Assembly (NCBI GenBank): GCA_002479255.1
Contig: DLMJ01000042.1
Span: 36,868-100,867, forward strand
Direction of reading: 5' to 3'
Source: Candidatus Binatus soli
GTDB taxonomy: Bacteria; Desulfobacterota; Binatia; Binatales; Binataceae
DNA: 64,000 nucleotides
A model generated the notes under the pieces. That model did no database searches. It saw only the letters and a program-made list of their open reading frames with translations, and was not told the origin of the DNA. Within the stretch, counting starts at the first letter, position 1, and every line of letters starts with the position of its first letter. Of this stretch, positions 17,361-26,669 are shown one piece after another. Both the position numbers and the translations under genes were made by a program.

Positions 17361-18048
17361 AAGTCCCCGCACCAAACTCGAGCGCGTGCTCGGCTATTCG
17401 TTCGTGCGGGCGGATTTGCTGGAGACCGCGCTGACGCATCCGAGCGCTGCGGTCGGCAGCGACGTCCATTACGAGCGGCTGGAGTTCCTTGGCGACGCGG
17501 TGCTTGATCTTGCGATCGCAGACCTGCTGATGCGCAAGTTTCCGACCGCGAAGGAAGGCCCGCTGTCCAAGCAGCGCGCGTCGATCGTAAACGCGCGAAC
17601 GCTGGCGCTCAAAGCGCAGGCGATTGAATTGAACGAAATGATCCGGCTGGGGAAAGGCGAAGAAAAAAGCGGCGGGCGCGAGAAGACCTCGATTCTTGCG
17701 GCCGCGTTTGAGGCGGTGATCGGCGCGATCTATACCGACGGCGGACTCACGCCTGCGCAGCAGGTGGTCGAGCGCCTGTTCACCGGCGATATCGGCGGAC
17801 CGGCCGCGGAGCGCGATTACAAAACCGAATTGCAGGAAATCGCGTACCGGCAATTTCGCGCGCAGCCGGTGTACGAACTGATCGCGACGGAAGGGCCCGA
17901 TCATGCCAGGCGCTTTACGACCCGAATCAGAATCGCGGGCCGCGATCTCGGCGTGGCCGAGGGCGGCAGCAAGAAGCAAAGCGAGCAGGCGGCGGCGCGC
18001 CTCGCGCTGGATCGAATAGAAGAGGAGCGCGGTGAGCGCCATGGGTGA
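17287..18048 (+). CDS. rnc: Ribonuclease III
   Basis: Double-strand-specific endoribonuclease for rRNA processing and RNA turnover. The 253-residue frame has the RNase III signature ERLEFLGDAVLDLAIADLL with both acidic residues, then SILAAAFEAVIGAIYTDGG, and a double-stranded-RNA-binding domain from about 175 to 245 ending GSKKQSEQAAARLALD. The start is unsure: the TTG at 17287 overlaps mtaB by 74 bases, while a GTG at 17386 would start just before the conserved GYSFVRADLLETALTH. I give the longer form. It precedes era, the standard rnc-era pairing. Confidence 0.93.
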   Translation: MKARNWLGRLFGRGRTRPPASGPPESPRTKLERVLGYSFVRADLLETALTHPSAAVGSDVHYERLEFLGDAVLDLAIADLLMRKFPTAKEGPLSKQRASIVNARTLALKAQAIELNEMIRLGKGEEKSGGREKTSILAAAFEAVIGAIYTDGGLTPAQQVVERLFTGDIGGPAAERDYKTELQEIAYRQFRAQPVYELIATEGPDHARRFTTRIRIAGRDLGVAEGGSKKQSEQAAARLALDRIEEERGERHG

Positions 18049-18928
18049 GCATCGCGCCGGATTCGTGGCGGTCGCCGGCCGCACCAACGTCGGCAAATCG
18101 ACGCTGGTGAACCGGCTGGTGGGGCACAAGGTCGCGATCGTCACACCGCGTCCGCAGACCACGCGGCGGCGAATTCTCGGTATCCGCAGCGACGCCGACG
18201 CGCAGATTTTACTGATCGACACGCCCGGACTTCATGAGGCGAAGAAGCAACTGAATCAGCGAATGGTGCAGGTGGCGCGGCGCGCGATCGCGGAGGGCGA
18301 AGTCATTGTGGCCGTGGTAGAGGCAGGCGATCATCTGAACCCCGGCGATCGCGCCGTGCTGGTTGACATCCGCGCGCTGGGCCGTCCGACGATCGTTGCG
18401 ATCAACAAGGTCGATCGCGTCCCGCGCGCTCAACTGCTGCCGCTAATCGAGGAAATCAACCGCGGATTTCCCGGCGCCGAGATCGTCCCGGTCAGCGCAC
18501 TGAGCGGCGAGAATATTGACGAGCTGTTGCTGACTGTGAAGCGGATGCTCCCGGTGAGCCCGGCGCTGATGCCGCCCGATGAGTACACCGATCAGAGCGA
18601 ACGAATGATCGCGGAGGAAATCATCCGCGAGAAAATTTTTCTCAAGATGCGCCAGGAGATTCCGTTCTCGACCGCCGTCAGGGTCGAGAAGTTCGAAGAG
18701 GACGCGGAGCGCAAGCTCAAGAGGATCAGCGCGACGGTGGTTGTCGATCGCGAGTCGCACAAGGGCATGCTGATCGGCGCGGGCGGGCGCACGCTCAAGG
18801 AGATCGGCACGGCGGCGCGCCTCGAGCTCGAAGAAATTCTCGGCGCGCGCGTGTTTTTGGAAATCATCGTCAAAGTCGAGCGCGATTGGACGAGCGATCC
18901 GCGCAAGCTCGCGGAGTTCGGACTGTGA
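18032..18928 (+). CDS. era: GTPase Era
   Basis: GTPase that binds the 3' end of 16S rRNA during 30S assembly. The 298-residue protein has VAGRTNVGKSTLVNRLVG (G1), QTTRRRILGI (G2), DTPGLHE (G3), INKVDR (G4), SALSGEN (G5) and a C-terminal KH domain (about 215-290, SHKGMLIGAGGRTLKEIG). The GTG at 18032 has AGAGGAG just upstream and overlaps rnc; an ATG at 18041 is equally possible. Confidence 0.96.
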   Translation: MSAMGEHRAGFVAVAGRTNVGKSTLVNRLVGHKVAIVTPRPQTTRRRILGIRSDADAQILLIDTPGLHEAKKQLNQRMVQVARRAIAEGEVIVAVVEAGDHLNPGDRAVLVDIRALGRPTIVAINKVDRVPRAQLLPLIEEINRGFPGAEIVPVSALSGENIDELLLTVKRMLPVSPALMPPDEYTDQSERMIAEEIIREKIFLKMRQEIPFSTAVRVEKFEEDAERKLKRISATVVVDRESHKGMLIGAGGRTLKEIGTAARLELEEILGARVFLEIIVKVERDWTSDPRKLAEFGL

Positions 18929-20376
18929 CGAGCGCACGCGGAGGGCCGGGCGCGGAGGTGCGGCGGATTGCGGCCGAAGGTCTGCCGGCGGTGGTGCTGG
19001 TTGGCCGCGCGAACGCGGGCAAGTCCACGCTGTTCAATCGAATCACCAGGGGCGGGCGCGCGATTACCAGCGCGATTCCCGGCACTACGCGCGACCTCAA
19101 TTTTGCCCGCGCGATCCACGGCGACCGCGAATTCGTCGCGGTCGATAGCGGCGGCCTGGAGCTTGGCGGGCATGAGCGGATGACCGAACGCATCGTCGGC
19201 GAGGCGCTGGCCGCGGTGGGGGTGGCCGATGTCGTGGTGTTCATCCTCGATGGCAAGGGCGGGCTGAGCGAGGCCGACGCTGAGGCGCTCGCGCTGGTAC
19301 GCGAAACGGGATGCCCGCTGATCATGGCCGTCAACAAGATCGATCGGCCGGGACAGGAGGCCGAGGCGGCTGAATTCTACGCGCTCGGCGGCGAGGAGTT
19401 GTTTTTCATCTCGGCGGCGCACGGACGCGGAATCGACGAGCTTCTCGATCAAGTCGTCGCGCGGCTGCCCGAGCGCGAAGGCGCCGTGGCCGCATCCCCT
19501 GACTTGAGGCTTGCGCTTATCGGCCGCCCCAACGTGGGGAAGTCGTCGATCCTCAACCGGCTCTCGGGTTTCGAGCGCGCGATCGTGGACGACACCCCCG
19601 GCACGACGCGCGATCCGGTGGACGTACGGCTTTGCGCACAGGGCCGCGATGTACTGTTGATCGACACGGCAGGAATGCGCAGGCCGCCGCGCGTCGAAGG
19701 CGAGCTGGAGCATCATTCGGTGGGCCGGGCGATCGAAACGATCAGGCGCGCGAACGTTGTGCTGCTGGTGATCGACGCGAGCGAGGGAATCACCGACCAG
19801 GACGCGCGGCTGGCGCGATTGGTGGACAGCAGCGACCGCGCGATGGTGATCGTGTGCAACAAATGGGATGTCGCCGCGAAGCAGGGGCGCAAGGTGGCGG
19901 CATTCGTCCGCGACGCGCACGAGCGCTACCCGTTCCTCGACTATGCGACGATGGTGTTCACGTCCGCGGTCACCGGCGACGGCGTGGACGGGATCATCCC
20001 GGCTGCGACCCAGGCCGGAGATTCGTGGCGTGCGGTCTTTCAGACTTCGCGGCTGAATCGGACGCTGGCCGAGGCGACGGCCGCGATGGATCCGCCGCAG
20101 GTGGATAGGCGGCGATTGAACCTGATGTACGTGACGCAGGTCGGCAGCGCACCGCCGCGGCTTCGATTCTTCACCAACGTCGAACGCGGCATCCCGGCGC
20201 ATTACATACGCTTCATCGAAACGCGATTTCGAAAGTCCCTGGGACTTGTCGGCACGCCGCTGCGGCTCGATTTTCGGCGCACCGGCCGCTCGTGGGTGCA
20301 AGGCAGTCCGCCGGGACGGCCGCGCGGCAAGCCTCGCAACCGGCCCGCGCCGCGCACCAAGCCCGCGCGCGCGTAG
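18925..20376 (+). CDS. der: Double-domain GTPase Der (EngA)
   Basis: Ribosome-assembly GTPase acting on the 50S subunit. The 483-residue protein carries two G domains: the first with VGRANAGKSTLFNR and DSGG, the second with IGRPNVGKSSILNRLSG and DTAGMRRP. The KH-like C-terminal domain ends in a long basic tail (about 450-483). The start GTG overlaps the era stop (GTGA at 18925-18928); an earlier TTG would add 13 residues within era. The first G domain has A instead of the usual P in GRPNVGKS, giving GRANAGKS, still a valid P-loop. Confidence 0.95.
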   Translation: MTSARGGPGAEVRRIAAEGLPAVVLVGRANAGKSTLFNRITRGGRAITSAIPGTTRDLNFARAIHGDREFVAVDSGGLELGGHERMTERIVGEALAAVGVADVVVFILDGKGGLSEADAEALALVRETGCPLIMAVNKIDRPGQEAEAAEFYALGGEELFFISAAHGRGIDELLDQVVARLPEREGAVAASPDLRLALIGRPNVGKSSILNRLSGFERAIVDDTPGTTRDPVDVRLCAQGRDVLLIDTAGMRRPPRVEGELEHHSVGRAIETIRRANVVLLVIDASEGITDQDARLARLVDSSDRAMVIVCNKWDVAAKQGRKVAAFVRDAHERYPFLDYATMVFTSAVTGDGVDGIIPAATQAGDSWRAVFQTSRLNRTLAEATAAMDPPQVDRRRLNLMYVTQVGSAPPRLRFFTNVERGIPAHYIRFIETRFRKSLGLVGTPLRLDFRRTGRSWVQGSPPGRPRGKPRNRPAPRTKPARA

Positions 20377-20490
20377 GGTTGCGGCTGTGGAGCATTGGCG
20401 CGATGGCGTTTCGTACGCCGCGCCGGGTCCGGTATATTTCAGTGTCAAGGCAATTCCCGTGATCTTTCAAGCAATGGTCGAGCGGATTCA

Positions 20491-22020
20491 GTGATCCTGA
20501 TTCTCGATTTCGGCAGCCAGTACACGCAGCTGATCGCGCGCCGCGTGCGCGAAGCCAACGTGTATTGCGAAATCCATCCGTTCAACTTCGCGCCCGAAAA
20601 AATCCGCGCGATGAATCCGCGCGGGATAATTCTTTCCGGCGGACCGGCCAGTCTCTACGAGCAGAATGCGCCGGATATCGCCGACGAGGTGCTCAATCTT
20701 GGCTGTCCGGTGCTTGGGATCTGCTACGGCCTGTACGTGATCGCGCAGCATATGGGGGCGCGCAGCGTGGGCTCGCGACAGCGCGAATACGGACCCGCAA
20801 CGCTGGTGATCGACGGCGACGACGTGCTGTTCGAAGGGCTCAGCGGGCGGGAGCATCGCGTCTGGATGAGTCACGGCGACCGGGTCGAGACGATTCCGGG
20901 CACGCTATGCGCGATCGCACACAGCGACAACTCGCCCTATGCGGCGTTCAAGACGCGCGCCGGGCGCATCCGCGGCATCCAGTTTCATCCCGAGGTCGTG
21001 CACACACCGTGCGGCACGCAGGTGCTCCGCAACTTCGTGCTGAAGATCTGCGGCGAGCGCGGCGATTGGACGATGGCGAATTTTGTCGAGACGAAACTCG
21101 CGGAGATTCGCAAGCAGGTCGGGCCGAGCGACAAGGTCCTGATGGGACTGTCGGGCGGCGTCGATTCTTCCGTGGCGGCCGCGCTGATACATCGCGCGAT
21201 CGGCTCGCGGCTGCATTGCGTGTTCGTCGATACCGGCCTGCTGCGCGCGGGCGAGCGCGAGCGGATGGAGAATACGTTCGCGCGCCAGCTCGGGATCGGT
21301 CTCAAGGTTACAGATGCGTCCGATCTTTTTCTGTCGCGACTGGCGGGCGTGCTCGACCCCGAGCAAAAGCGGCGCATCATCGGACATACTTTCATCGACG
21401 TGTTTGAATCCGAGGAAGTCGTTCAGGGCGCGAAATTTCTCGGCCAGGGAACGCTCTACCCGGACGTGATCGAATCGGTCTCGTTCAAGGGACCGTCGGC
21501 GATGATCAAGAGCCATCATAACGTCGGCGGATTGCCGGAGCGGATGCGCCTGGAACTGGTCGAACCGTTGCGCGAGTTGTTCAAGGATGAAGTGCGAGAA
21601 GTGGGCCGGCGGCTGGGGCTGGCGGCGGAGGTCGTCGAGCGGGAACCGTTTCCCGGCCCCGGGCTTGCAGTGCGAATCGTCGGCGAGGTCACGCGCGAGC
21701 GGCTCGATCTGTTACGGCGCGCGGACGCGATCGTGATGGAAGAAACGGCGACGGCGGGCTTCGGACTCAAATTATGGCAGGCATTCGCCGTGCTGCTGCC
21801 GCTCAAGACCGTGGGCGTGATGGGCGACGGGCGCAGCTACGAAAGCGTGATTGCGATTCGCGCGGTCGAGTCGATGGACGGCATGACGGCGGATTGGGCG
21901 CGCCTGGATCCCGCGTTTCTTGCGCGCGTGTCCAGCCGTATCACCAACGAGGTCAAGGGCGTCAACCGCGTCGTTTACGACATCACGTCAAAGCCGCCCG
22001 CGACGATCGAGTGGGAGTGA
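20491..22020 (+). CDS. guaA: GMP synthase (glutamine-hydrolysing)
   Basis: Amidates XMP to GMP. The 509-residue protein begins ILILDFGSQYTQLIARRVRE, has the amidotransferase nucleophile in GICYG (Cys at about 78), the FHPEV His/Glu motif, then the ATP-pyrophosphatase loop GLSGGVDSSVAAAL and the C-terminal dimer domain with EPFPGPGLAVR. The GTG at 20491 is chosen because it places LDFGSQYTQ at the normal position; the frame is open about 100 bases further upstream without homology. It is 114 bases after der and 3 before gltX. Confidence 0.96.
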   Translation: MILILDFGSQYTQLIARRVREANVYCEIHPFNFAPEKIRAMNPRGIILSGGPASLYEQNAPDIADEVLNLGCPVLGICYGLYVIAQHMGARSVGSRQREYGPATLVIDGDDVLFEGLSGREHRVWMSHGDRVETIPGTLCAIAHSDNSPYAAFKTRAGRIRGIQFHPEVVHTPCGTQVLRNFVLKICGERGDWTMANFVETKLAEIRKQVGPSDKVLMGLSGGVDSSVAAALIHRAIGSRLHCVFVDTGLLRAGERERMENTFARQLGIGLKVTDASDLFLSRLAGVLDPEQKRRIIGHTFIDVFESEEVVQGAKFLGQGTLYPDVIESVSFKGPSAMIKSHHNVGGLPERMRLELVEPLRELFKDEVREVGRRLGLAAEVVEREPFPGPGLAVRIVGEVTRERLDLLRRADAIVMEETATAGFGLKLWQAFAVLLPLKTVGVMGDGRSYESVIAIRAVESMDGMTADWARLDPAFLARVSSRITNEVKGVNRVVYDITSKPPATIEWE

Positions 22021-22023
22021 CAG

Positions 22024-23469
22024 GTGACGGTTCGCACGCGCTTCGCGCCGAGCCCGACCGGCTCGCTGCATATCGGTAACGTCCGCTCGGGGCTGTTCGC
22101 CTACCTCTACGCGCGGCACAACGGCGGGCAGTTCATCGTGCGCATCGACGACACCGATCGCGAACGATCGACGAAGCAGTCGCTCGACGAAATCCTCGCG
22201 GACCTGAAGTGGCTCGGGATGGAGTGGGACGAAGGTCCGCCCGATGAGGCATACTTTCAGACCAATCGAGTCGAGCGGCATCGTGAAGCGGCGCTTAGAT
22301 TGCTGCGCGAGCGAAAGGCGTATCCGTGCTACTGCTCGGCGGAGGAACTCGACGCCAGGCGCAAGCAGGCCGAGCGCGAGCGTCGCAGGCCCGTTTACGA
22401 TCGCAAATGCCGCGGGCTCGGCTTTCCAGCGGATCTGGCGCTGCCCGACAAATCCGCCGGACGCAACTATACGATCCGGTTCGCGATGCCGCTGGCTGGC
22501 GAGACGGTCGTCGATGATCTCGTGAAGGGCCGGATGGTCTTTCAGAACACCGAGCTCGACGACTTTATCATTGTTCGTTCGGACGGCTCGCCGATTTACA
22601 ACTTCGCGAGCATTCTCGACGACGTGGACATGCGCATCACGCACATCGTTCGCGGCGACGACCACGTCTCGAATACCCCGCGCCAGATGCAGATGGCGTA
22701 CGCGCTCGGGTTTACGCCGCCAGCCTTCGCACATTTGCCGCAAGTGCTGGGGCCCGACGGGTCTCCACTGTCAAAGCGCCACGGCGCGACTTCGGTGATC
22801 GCCTATCGCGAGAACGGCTATTTCCCGGAGGCGATGCTGAACTATCTGGCGCGCCTTGGATGGTCCCACGGCGACCAGGAAATTTTCTCCAAGGACGAAC
22901 TGATCAGTTATTTTGGCTTCGAGGCCTGCGGAAAATCAGCCGGCGTATTCAACGCCGAGAAATTGCTCTGGCTCAATTTCCATTACCTGAAGGAGCGGCC
23001 GATCCCACGGCTGGCGGCTGAGATCAAGCCATTCATCGCCAGGCGCGGATGGCCGATTCCGGGCGACGACGCGTGGCTCGAAAAGGCGGTCGCAACCCTG
23101 CACGAGCGCGCCAAGACGCTCGTCGAGCTGGTGGACTTTGCGTCGTTCTACCTGAAGGACGAGATCGAGATCGATTCGAAAGCGGCGGCGAAATTCCTGA
23201 AGCCGGAAATCGCGGAACCAATCCGGGCGCTGGCTGCGGAGCTCGAATCGATCGAGGGCGAGGTCTCCGAGGCGTCGGTGCAGGCGGTTTTCGAATCGGT
23301 CCTCGCGCGATTCAACCTCAAGCTCGGGCAACTCGCGCAACCGGTCCGCGTCGCGCTCACCGGCGGCGCCGTCAGCCCCGGGATTTACGAGGTGATCGCG
23401 GTGCTCGGTAAACGCCGCACCGTCGATCGCCTGAACGCCGCCGTCCGCCTAATTGAGCAGCCTGCCTGA
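22024..23469 (+). CDS. gltX: Glutamyl-tRNA synthetase
   Basis: Charges tRNA-Glu. The 481-residue class I synthetase has RFAPSPTGSLHIGNVRSGLFAYLYA with the HIGH-type motif, the DTDRERS segment, DDHVSNTPRQ, and the KMSKS-type LSKRHGA. Four Cys/Tyr residues in YPCYCSAEELDARR sit where the short Glu-specific insert lies. The start is a GTG, 3 bases after the guaA stop. Length and motifs are of the discriminating type, but specificity (Glu only, or Glu and Gln) cannot be decided by eye. Confidence 0.95.
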   Translation: MTVRTRFAPSPTGSLHIGNVRSGLFAYLYARHNGGQFIVRIDDTDRERSTKQSLDEILADLKWLGMEWDEGPPDEAYFQTNRVERHREAALRLLRERKAYPCYCSAEELDARRKQAERERRRPVYDRKCRGLGFPADLALPDKSAGRNYTIRFAMPLAGETVVDDLVKGRMVFQNTELDDFIIVRSDGSPIYNFASILDDVDMRITHIVRGDDHVSNTPRQMQMAYALGFTPPAFAHLPQVLGPDGSPLSKRHGATSVIAYRENGYFPEAMLNYLARLGWSHGDQEIFSKDELISYFGFEACGKSAGVFNAEKLLWLNFHYLKERPIPRLAAEIKPFIARRGWPIPGDDAWLEKAVATLHERAKTLVELVDFASFYLKDEIEIDSKAAAKFLKPEIAEPIRALAAELESIEGEVSEASVQAVFESVLARFNLKLGQLAQPVRVALTGGAVSPGIYEVIAVLGKRRTVDRLNAAVRLIEQPA

Positions 23470-23545
23470 ACCAACAGCGCGCCTGGTCACTGCGATCCGC
23501 TGCCCGGCACTTTCCCGCTGCTCATCCACATAGTACCTTTGTAGC

Positions 23546-24148
23546 ATGAGTGTACTTGTGCCCTACGTAGTCGAGCAGACCGGCCGCGGCGAGCGTTCTT
23601 ACGATATCTTTTCGAGATTGCTCAAGGACCGGATCGTGTTCCTGGGCGGGACCGTCACCGACGACGTTGCCAACCTGGTCACCGCGCAGCTCCTGTTCCT
23701 CGAGTCCGAGGATCCGGAGCGCGAAATAAACATGTACATCAACTCGCCGGGCGGATCGGTCACCGCCGGCCTGGCTATCTACGACACGATGCAATTCGTG
23801 AAGCCTCCTGTCTCGACGCTATGCGTGGGGCAGGCCGCCAGCATGGGATCTCTGCTGCTGGCCGCAGGAGCCAAGGGCAAAAGATACGCGCTGCCGCACT
23901 CGCGGATACTGATTCATCAGGTCTCCGGCGGGTTCGAGGGACAGGCGAGCGATATCGAGATTCACGCGCGCGAGGCGTTGCGTCTTCGCGAAATCCTCAA
24001 CAACATCCTTGCTCATCATACCGGCCAAAATGCCAAGAAGGTCGAGAAGGATACCGACCGCGACAACTTCATGTCCGCGGCGCAGGCAGTCGAATACGGA
24101 CTTATCGACGAAGTGATTTCCGGCCGGCCGCTCAAGGCCTCGCTCTAG
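23546..24148 (+). CDS. clpP: ATP-dependent Clp protease proteolytic subunit ClpP
   Basis: Serine protease tetradecamer that works with ClpX or ClpA. The 200-residue protein has INSPGGSVTAGLAIYDTMQ, the nucleophile Ser99 in GQAASMGSLLL, His124 in RILIHQ and the third residue Asp173 in DRDNFMSAAQAVEYGLID. N-terminal VPYVVEQTGRGERSYDIFSRLL is typical. No tig or clpX is adjacent, which is less usual; the next gene is the copper ATPase. Confidence 0.97.
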   Translation: MSVLVPYVVEQTGRGERSYDIFSRLLKDRIVFLGGTVTDDVANLVTAQLLFLESEDPEREINMYINSPGGSVTAGLAIYDTMQFVKPPVSTLCVGQAASMGSLLLAAGAKGKRYALPHSRILIHQVSGGFEGQASDIEIHAREALRLREILNNILAHHTGQNAKKVEKDTDRDNFMSAAQAVEYGLIDEVISGRPLKASL

Positions 24149-24172
24149 CCGAGGCCCGGCCTGCGCTTGGCC

Positions 24173-26576
24173 ATGGACGCGCAACATAACCTCGAAGGCC
24201 GGGCTGACCAAAAGATCGAACGGTTCCGAATTCGCGGGATGCATTGCGCGAATTGCGCGAGCATCATCGAAAACGCCGTCGCGCCGGTTCCCGGCGTCAT
24301 CGACGCCCATGTAAATTTCGCCGCCGAAACGCTCACCGCGCGCGTCAGCGACAAACTTGCTGCCGGTGAAATCGAGGCGAGGGTCGCGGCCGCCGGCTAT
24401 AGCGCGATCGCCGAGTCGAACAGCATTGGCGCGGGCGAATCCGCTCTCGATCGCCAGGATGCGCGCCGCAACCTGCAGTGGGTAGTCTGCACTGCGATTG
24501 GCACGGCAGTCGTCATGTATTTGCAGCATCGCGAGAGCAGCGCCGCGCGCATCGCGACGCTCGTCGCCGCCACGACACTGATGTTCACCGCCGGCCTGAC
24601 CTTCTACCGCGGCGCATGGAGCGCCGCACGCAATCGCACCGCAAACATGGATACGCTGGTCGCGCTTGGCATCAGCGCCGCCTACTTCTACTCAATACTT
24701 ACCACGTTTCCCGCTATCTTCTTCGCGGGTCCGCGATTCTTCGATACTGCCGCCGAGCTGATCCTTTTTATTCGCTTTGGCAAATTCCTCGAGGCGCGCG
24801 CTCGCGGCCGCGCGATGGCTGCGTTGCGATCCTTGCTGACCCTCGTCCCCGACGTTGCCACTGTGGTGCGCGACGGCAAGGAGCGCGTCGTGCCCGTTTC
24901 CGAGTTGGCCGTCGGCGACATCGTGCTGGTCAGGCCCGCTTCCAGAATTCCGGTTGACGGTGTGATCGTCACCGGCGCCAGCGCCATCGACGAGTCGATG
25001 CTTACGGGCGAGTCGATGCCGGCGGACAAGTCGGCGGGCGATGAGGTCTCCGGCGGCACGCTGAACACCGCCGCTGCGATTACGCGTCGGCGCGCGATTT
25101 GTGCCGGCGGTGATCGTGACCGCGGCGCTCACCTTTTCTGTGTGGATGTGGTTCGGCCCGAGTCTCGTGATGGCGTTGACTGCGATGACCGCCGTGTTGG
25201 TGATCGCATGCCCGTGCGCGATGGGATTGGCGACGCCGACTGCGCTTATGGTCGGTAGCGGGCTCGGCCTGCGCGCGGGGATTTTGTTCAAGCGGGCATC
25301 CGCCCTCGAACTGATCACGAGAATCCGGGTCATGCTGTTCGACAAAACCGGCACGCTGACGGTCGGCCGGCCGGAACTCGAGTCGGTCGTCGCGCTCGAC
25401 GGCGACGAGAATAGTGCGCTGTCCTTTGCGGCGATCGCCGCCGCCGGATCGATTCATCCGCTGTCGCGAGCCGTCACCTCCAGCGCGCAAACGCGAAACC
25501 TCGCGCCGCAATTCACTCCCGACAACTCACGCGAGATACCGGGCCTGGGCGTTACAGCCGAGCATCACGGAAAACAGATCGCGCTTGGCAACGACCGGCT
25601 GATGACGCAGGCCGGCGCCGCTGTCGATTCTCGCGCCCGCGACGAGGCGGCTCGCATAGCAGCATCTGCGGCGACGCCGCTGTTTCTCGCGATCGATCGC
25701 AAGGTGACGGCGGTGCTTGCTTTCCGCGATCCGGTCAAGGCCGAGGCACGCGGCGCGATCGCGGCGCTGCATCGGATGGGCATCCGCACGGTGATGATTT
25801 CCGGCGACAACGCTGAAGTCGTAAAGACCGTCGCTGCTCGATTGGGAGTCGACGAGTTCCATGCGCAACTGATGCCGGCGGACAAGATTGCGCTCGTCAA
25901 GCGGTACCAGGACTCCGGCCTGTTCACCGCGATGGTCGGCGACGGAATCAACGACGCGCCCGCAATTGCCGCCGCGGACATCGGAATCGCGATCGGCTCC
26001 GGCACCGACGCCGCCAAGGAAACCGGCGACGTCGTGCTCACCCGCGACGACTTGTACGACATCGTCCGCGCACTCGTGCTCGGCCGCGTGACGCTGAACA
26101 AGGTGAAGCAAAATCTTTTCTGGGCGTTTTTCTACAACGCGCTCGGAATTCCGATCGCGGCCGGCGTTCTGTATCCGCGGTTTGGAATCATGCTGAATCC
26201 CGCCCTTGCCGGACTTGCGATGGCGCTGTCGAGCGTCAGCGTCGTCAGCAACGCGCTACTGCTCAATTTAACCGGCCCGCGAAAATTGCGGGCAGTGCGC
26301 GCCGAAATCGAAGCAGTGCCGGGCGCTGCTCCACCGAGTTCCTCGACTCCGCCACAAGCGCGCAGCGAGGTCCCTGAAAAGAAGGAGATCGCAATGGCAA
26401 CGAAATTAAAATGCGAAAAATGCGGCTTCGAGACCGCGATGCCGACGCATTGCAATCGCCCGATGCACTCTGAACGCGTCGGCCACGAAACCAGGCTGGT
26501 GTGCTGGATGGGTCCCGACTGCGGTGTCGCCGATGTACCCAAGCATTGCGATGCGCCCATGCGCGACGCCGCCTAG
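24173..26576 (+). pseudogene. copA: CopA-type copper-transporting P-type ATPase, split by frameshift/deletion, with metal-binding tail
   Basis: Two overlapping frames make one P1B-ATPase. Frame one (24173-25258) has the N-terminal heavy-metal domain with GMHCANCAS, the first membrane helices and the actuator motif MLTGES. Its sense is lost at about 25080 (GGTLNTAAAIT, then RRRAICAGG). Frame two (open from before 25101 to 26576) resumes with VGARFVPAVIVTAALTF, then ACPCAMGLATPTA, DKTGTLTVG, GDGINDAPA and the Cu-type YNALGIPIAAG and SSVSVVSNALLLN. Roughly 35-55 residues normally present between GGTLN and the FVPAVI helix are missing, so the break is an out-of-frame deletion, not a single-base slip. 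Cu(I) export function is predicted for the ancestor; this copy should be inactive unless the assembly is wrong. Confidence 0.85.
26394..26576 (+). CDS. Cys/His-rich small metal-binding domain with its own ribosome binding site
   Basis: The 3' end of the copper ATPase frame encodes 60 residues starting ATKLKCEKCGFETAMPTHC. It has CxxC, two HCxxPM motifs (THCNRPM and KHCDAPM) and a CWMGPDC loop, giving a compact metal site. A strong Shine-Dalgarno (GAAGGAG at 26381-26387) sits six bases before an in-frame ATG at 26394, and the linker upstream (about 30 Pro/Ser/Glu-rich residues) is unstructured. It can thus be made as the ATPase tail or as a free small protein. In this broken locus only the free form, or a fusion to the second half, could be made. 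A metallochaperone role is inference. Confidence 0.6.
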   Translation: MATKLKCEKCGFETAMPTHCNRPMHSERVGHETRLVCWMGPDCGVADVPKHCDAPMRDAA

Positions 26577-26669
26577 CACATACACACGACCGCTTTCATC
26601 GGGCCCATCGGGCTGCGACTATGGGCAATTGGGTGGGCATCGAGCCAGCTTCCAGCCGGGAGGATACGA

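Noticed and set aside
18592..20448. 618-codon minus-strand frame across era and der
   Set aside because: Both GTPases on the + strand have complete motifs; the antisense frame has none.
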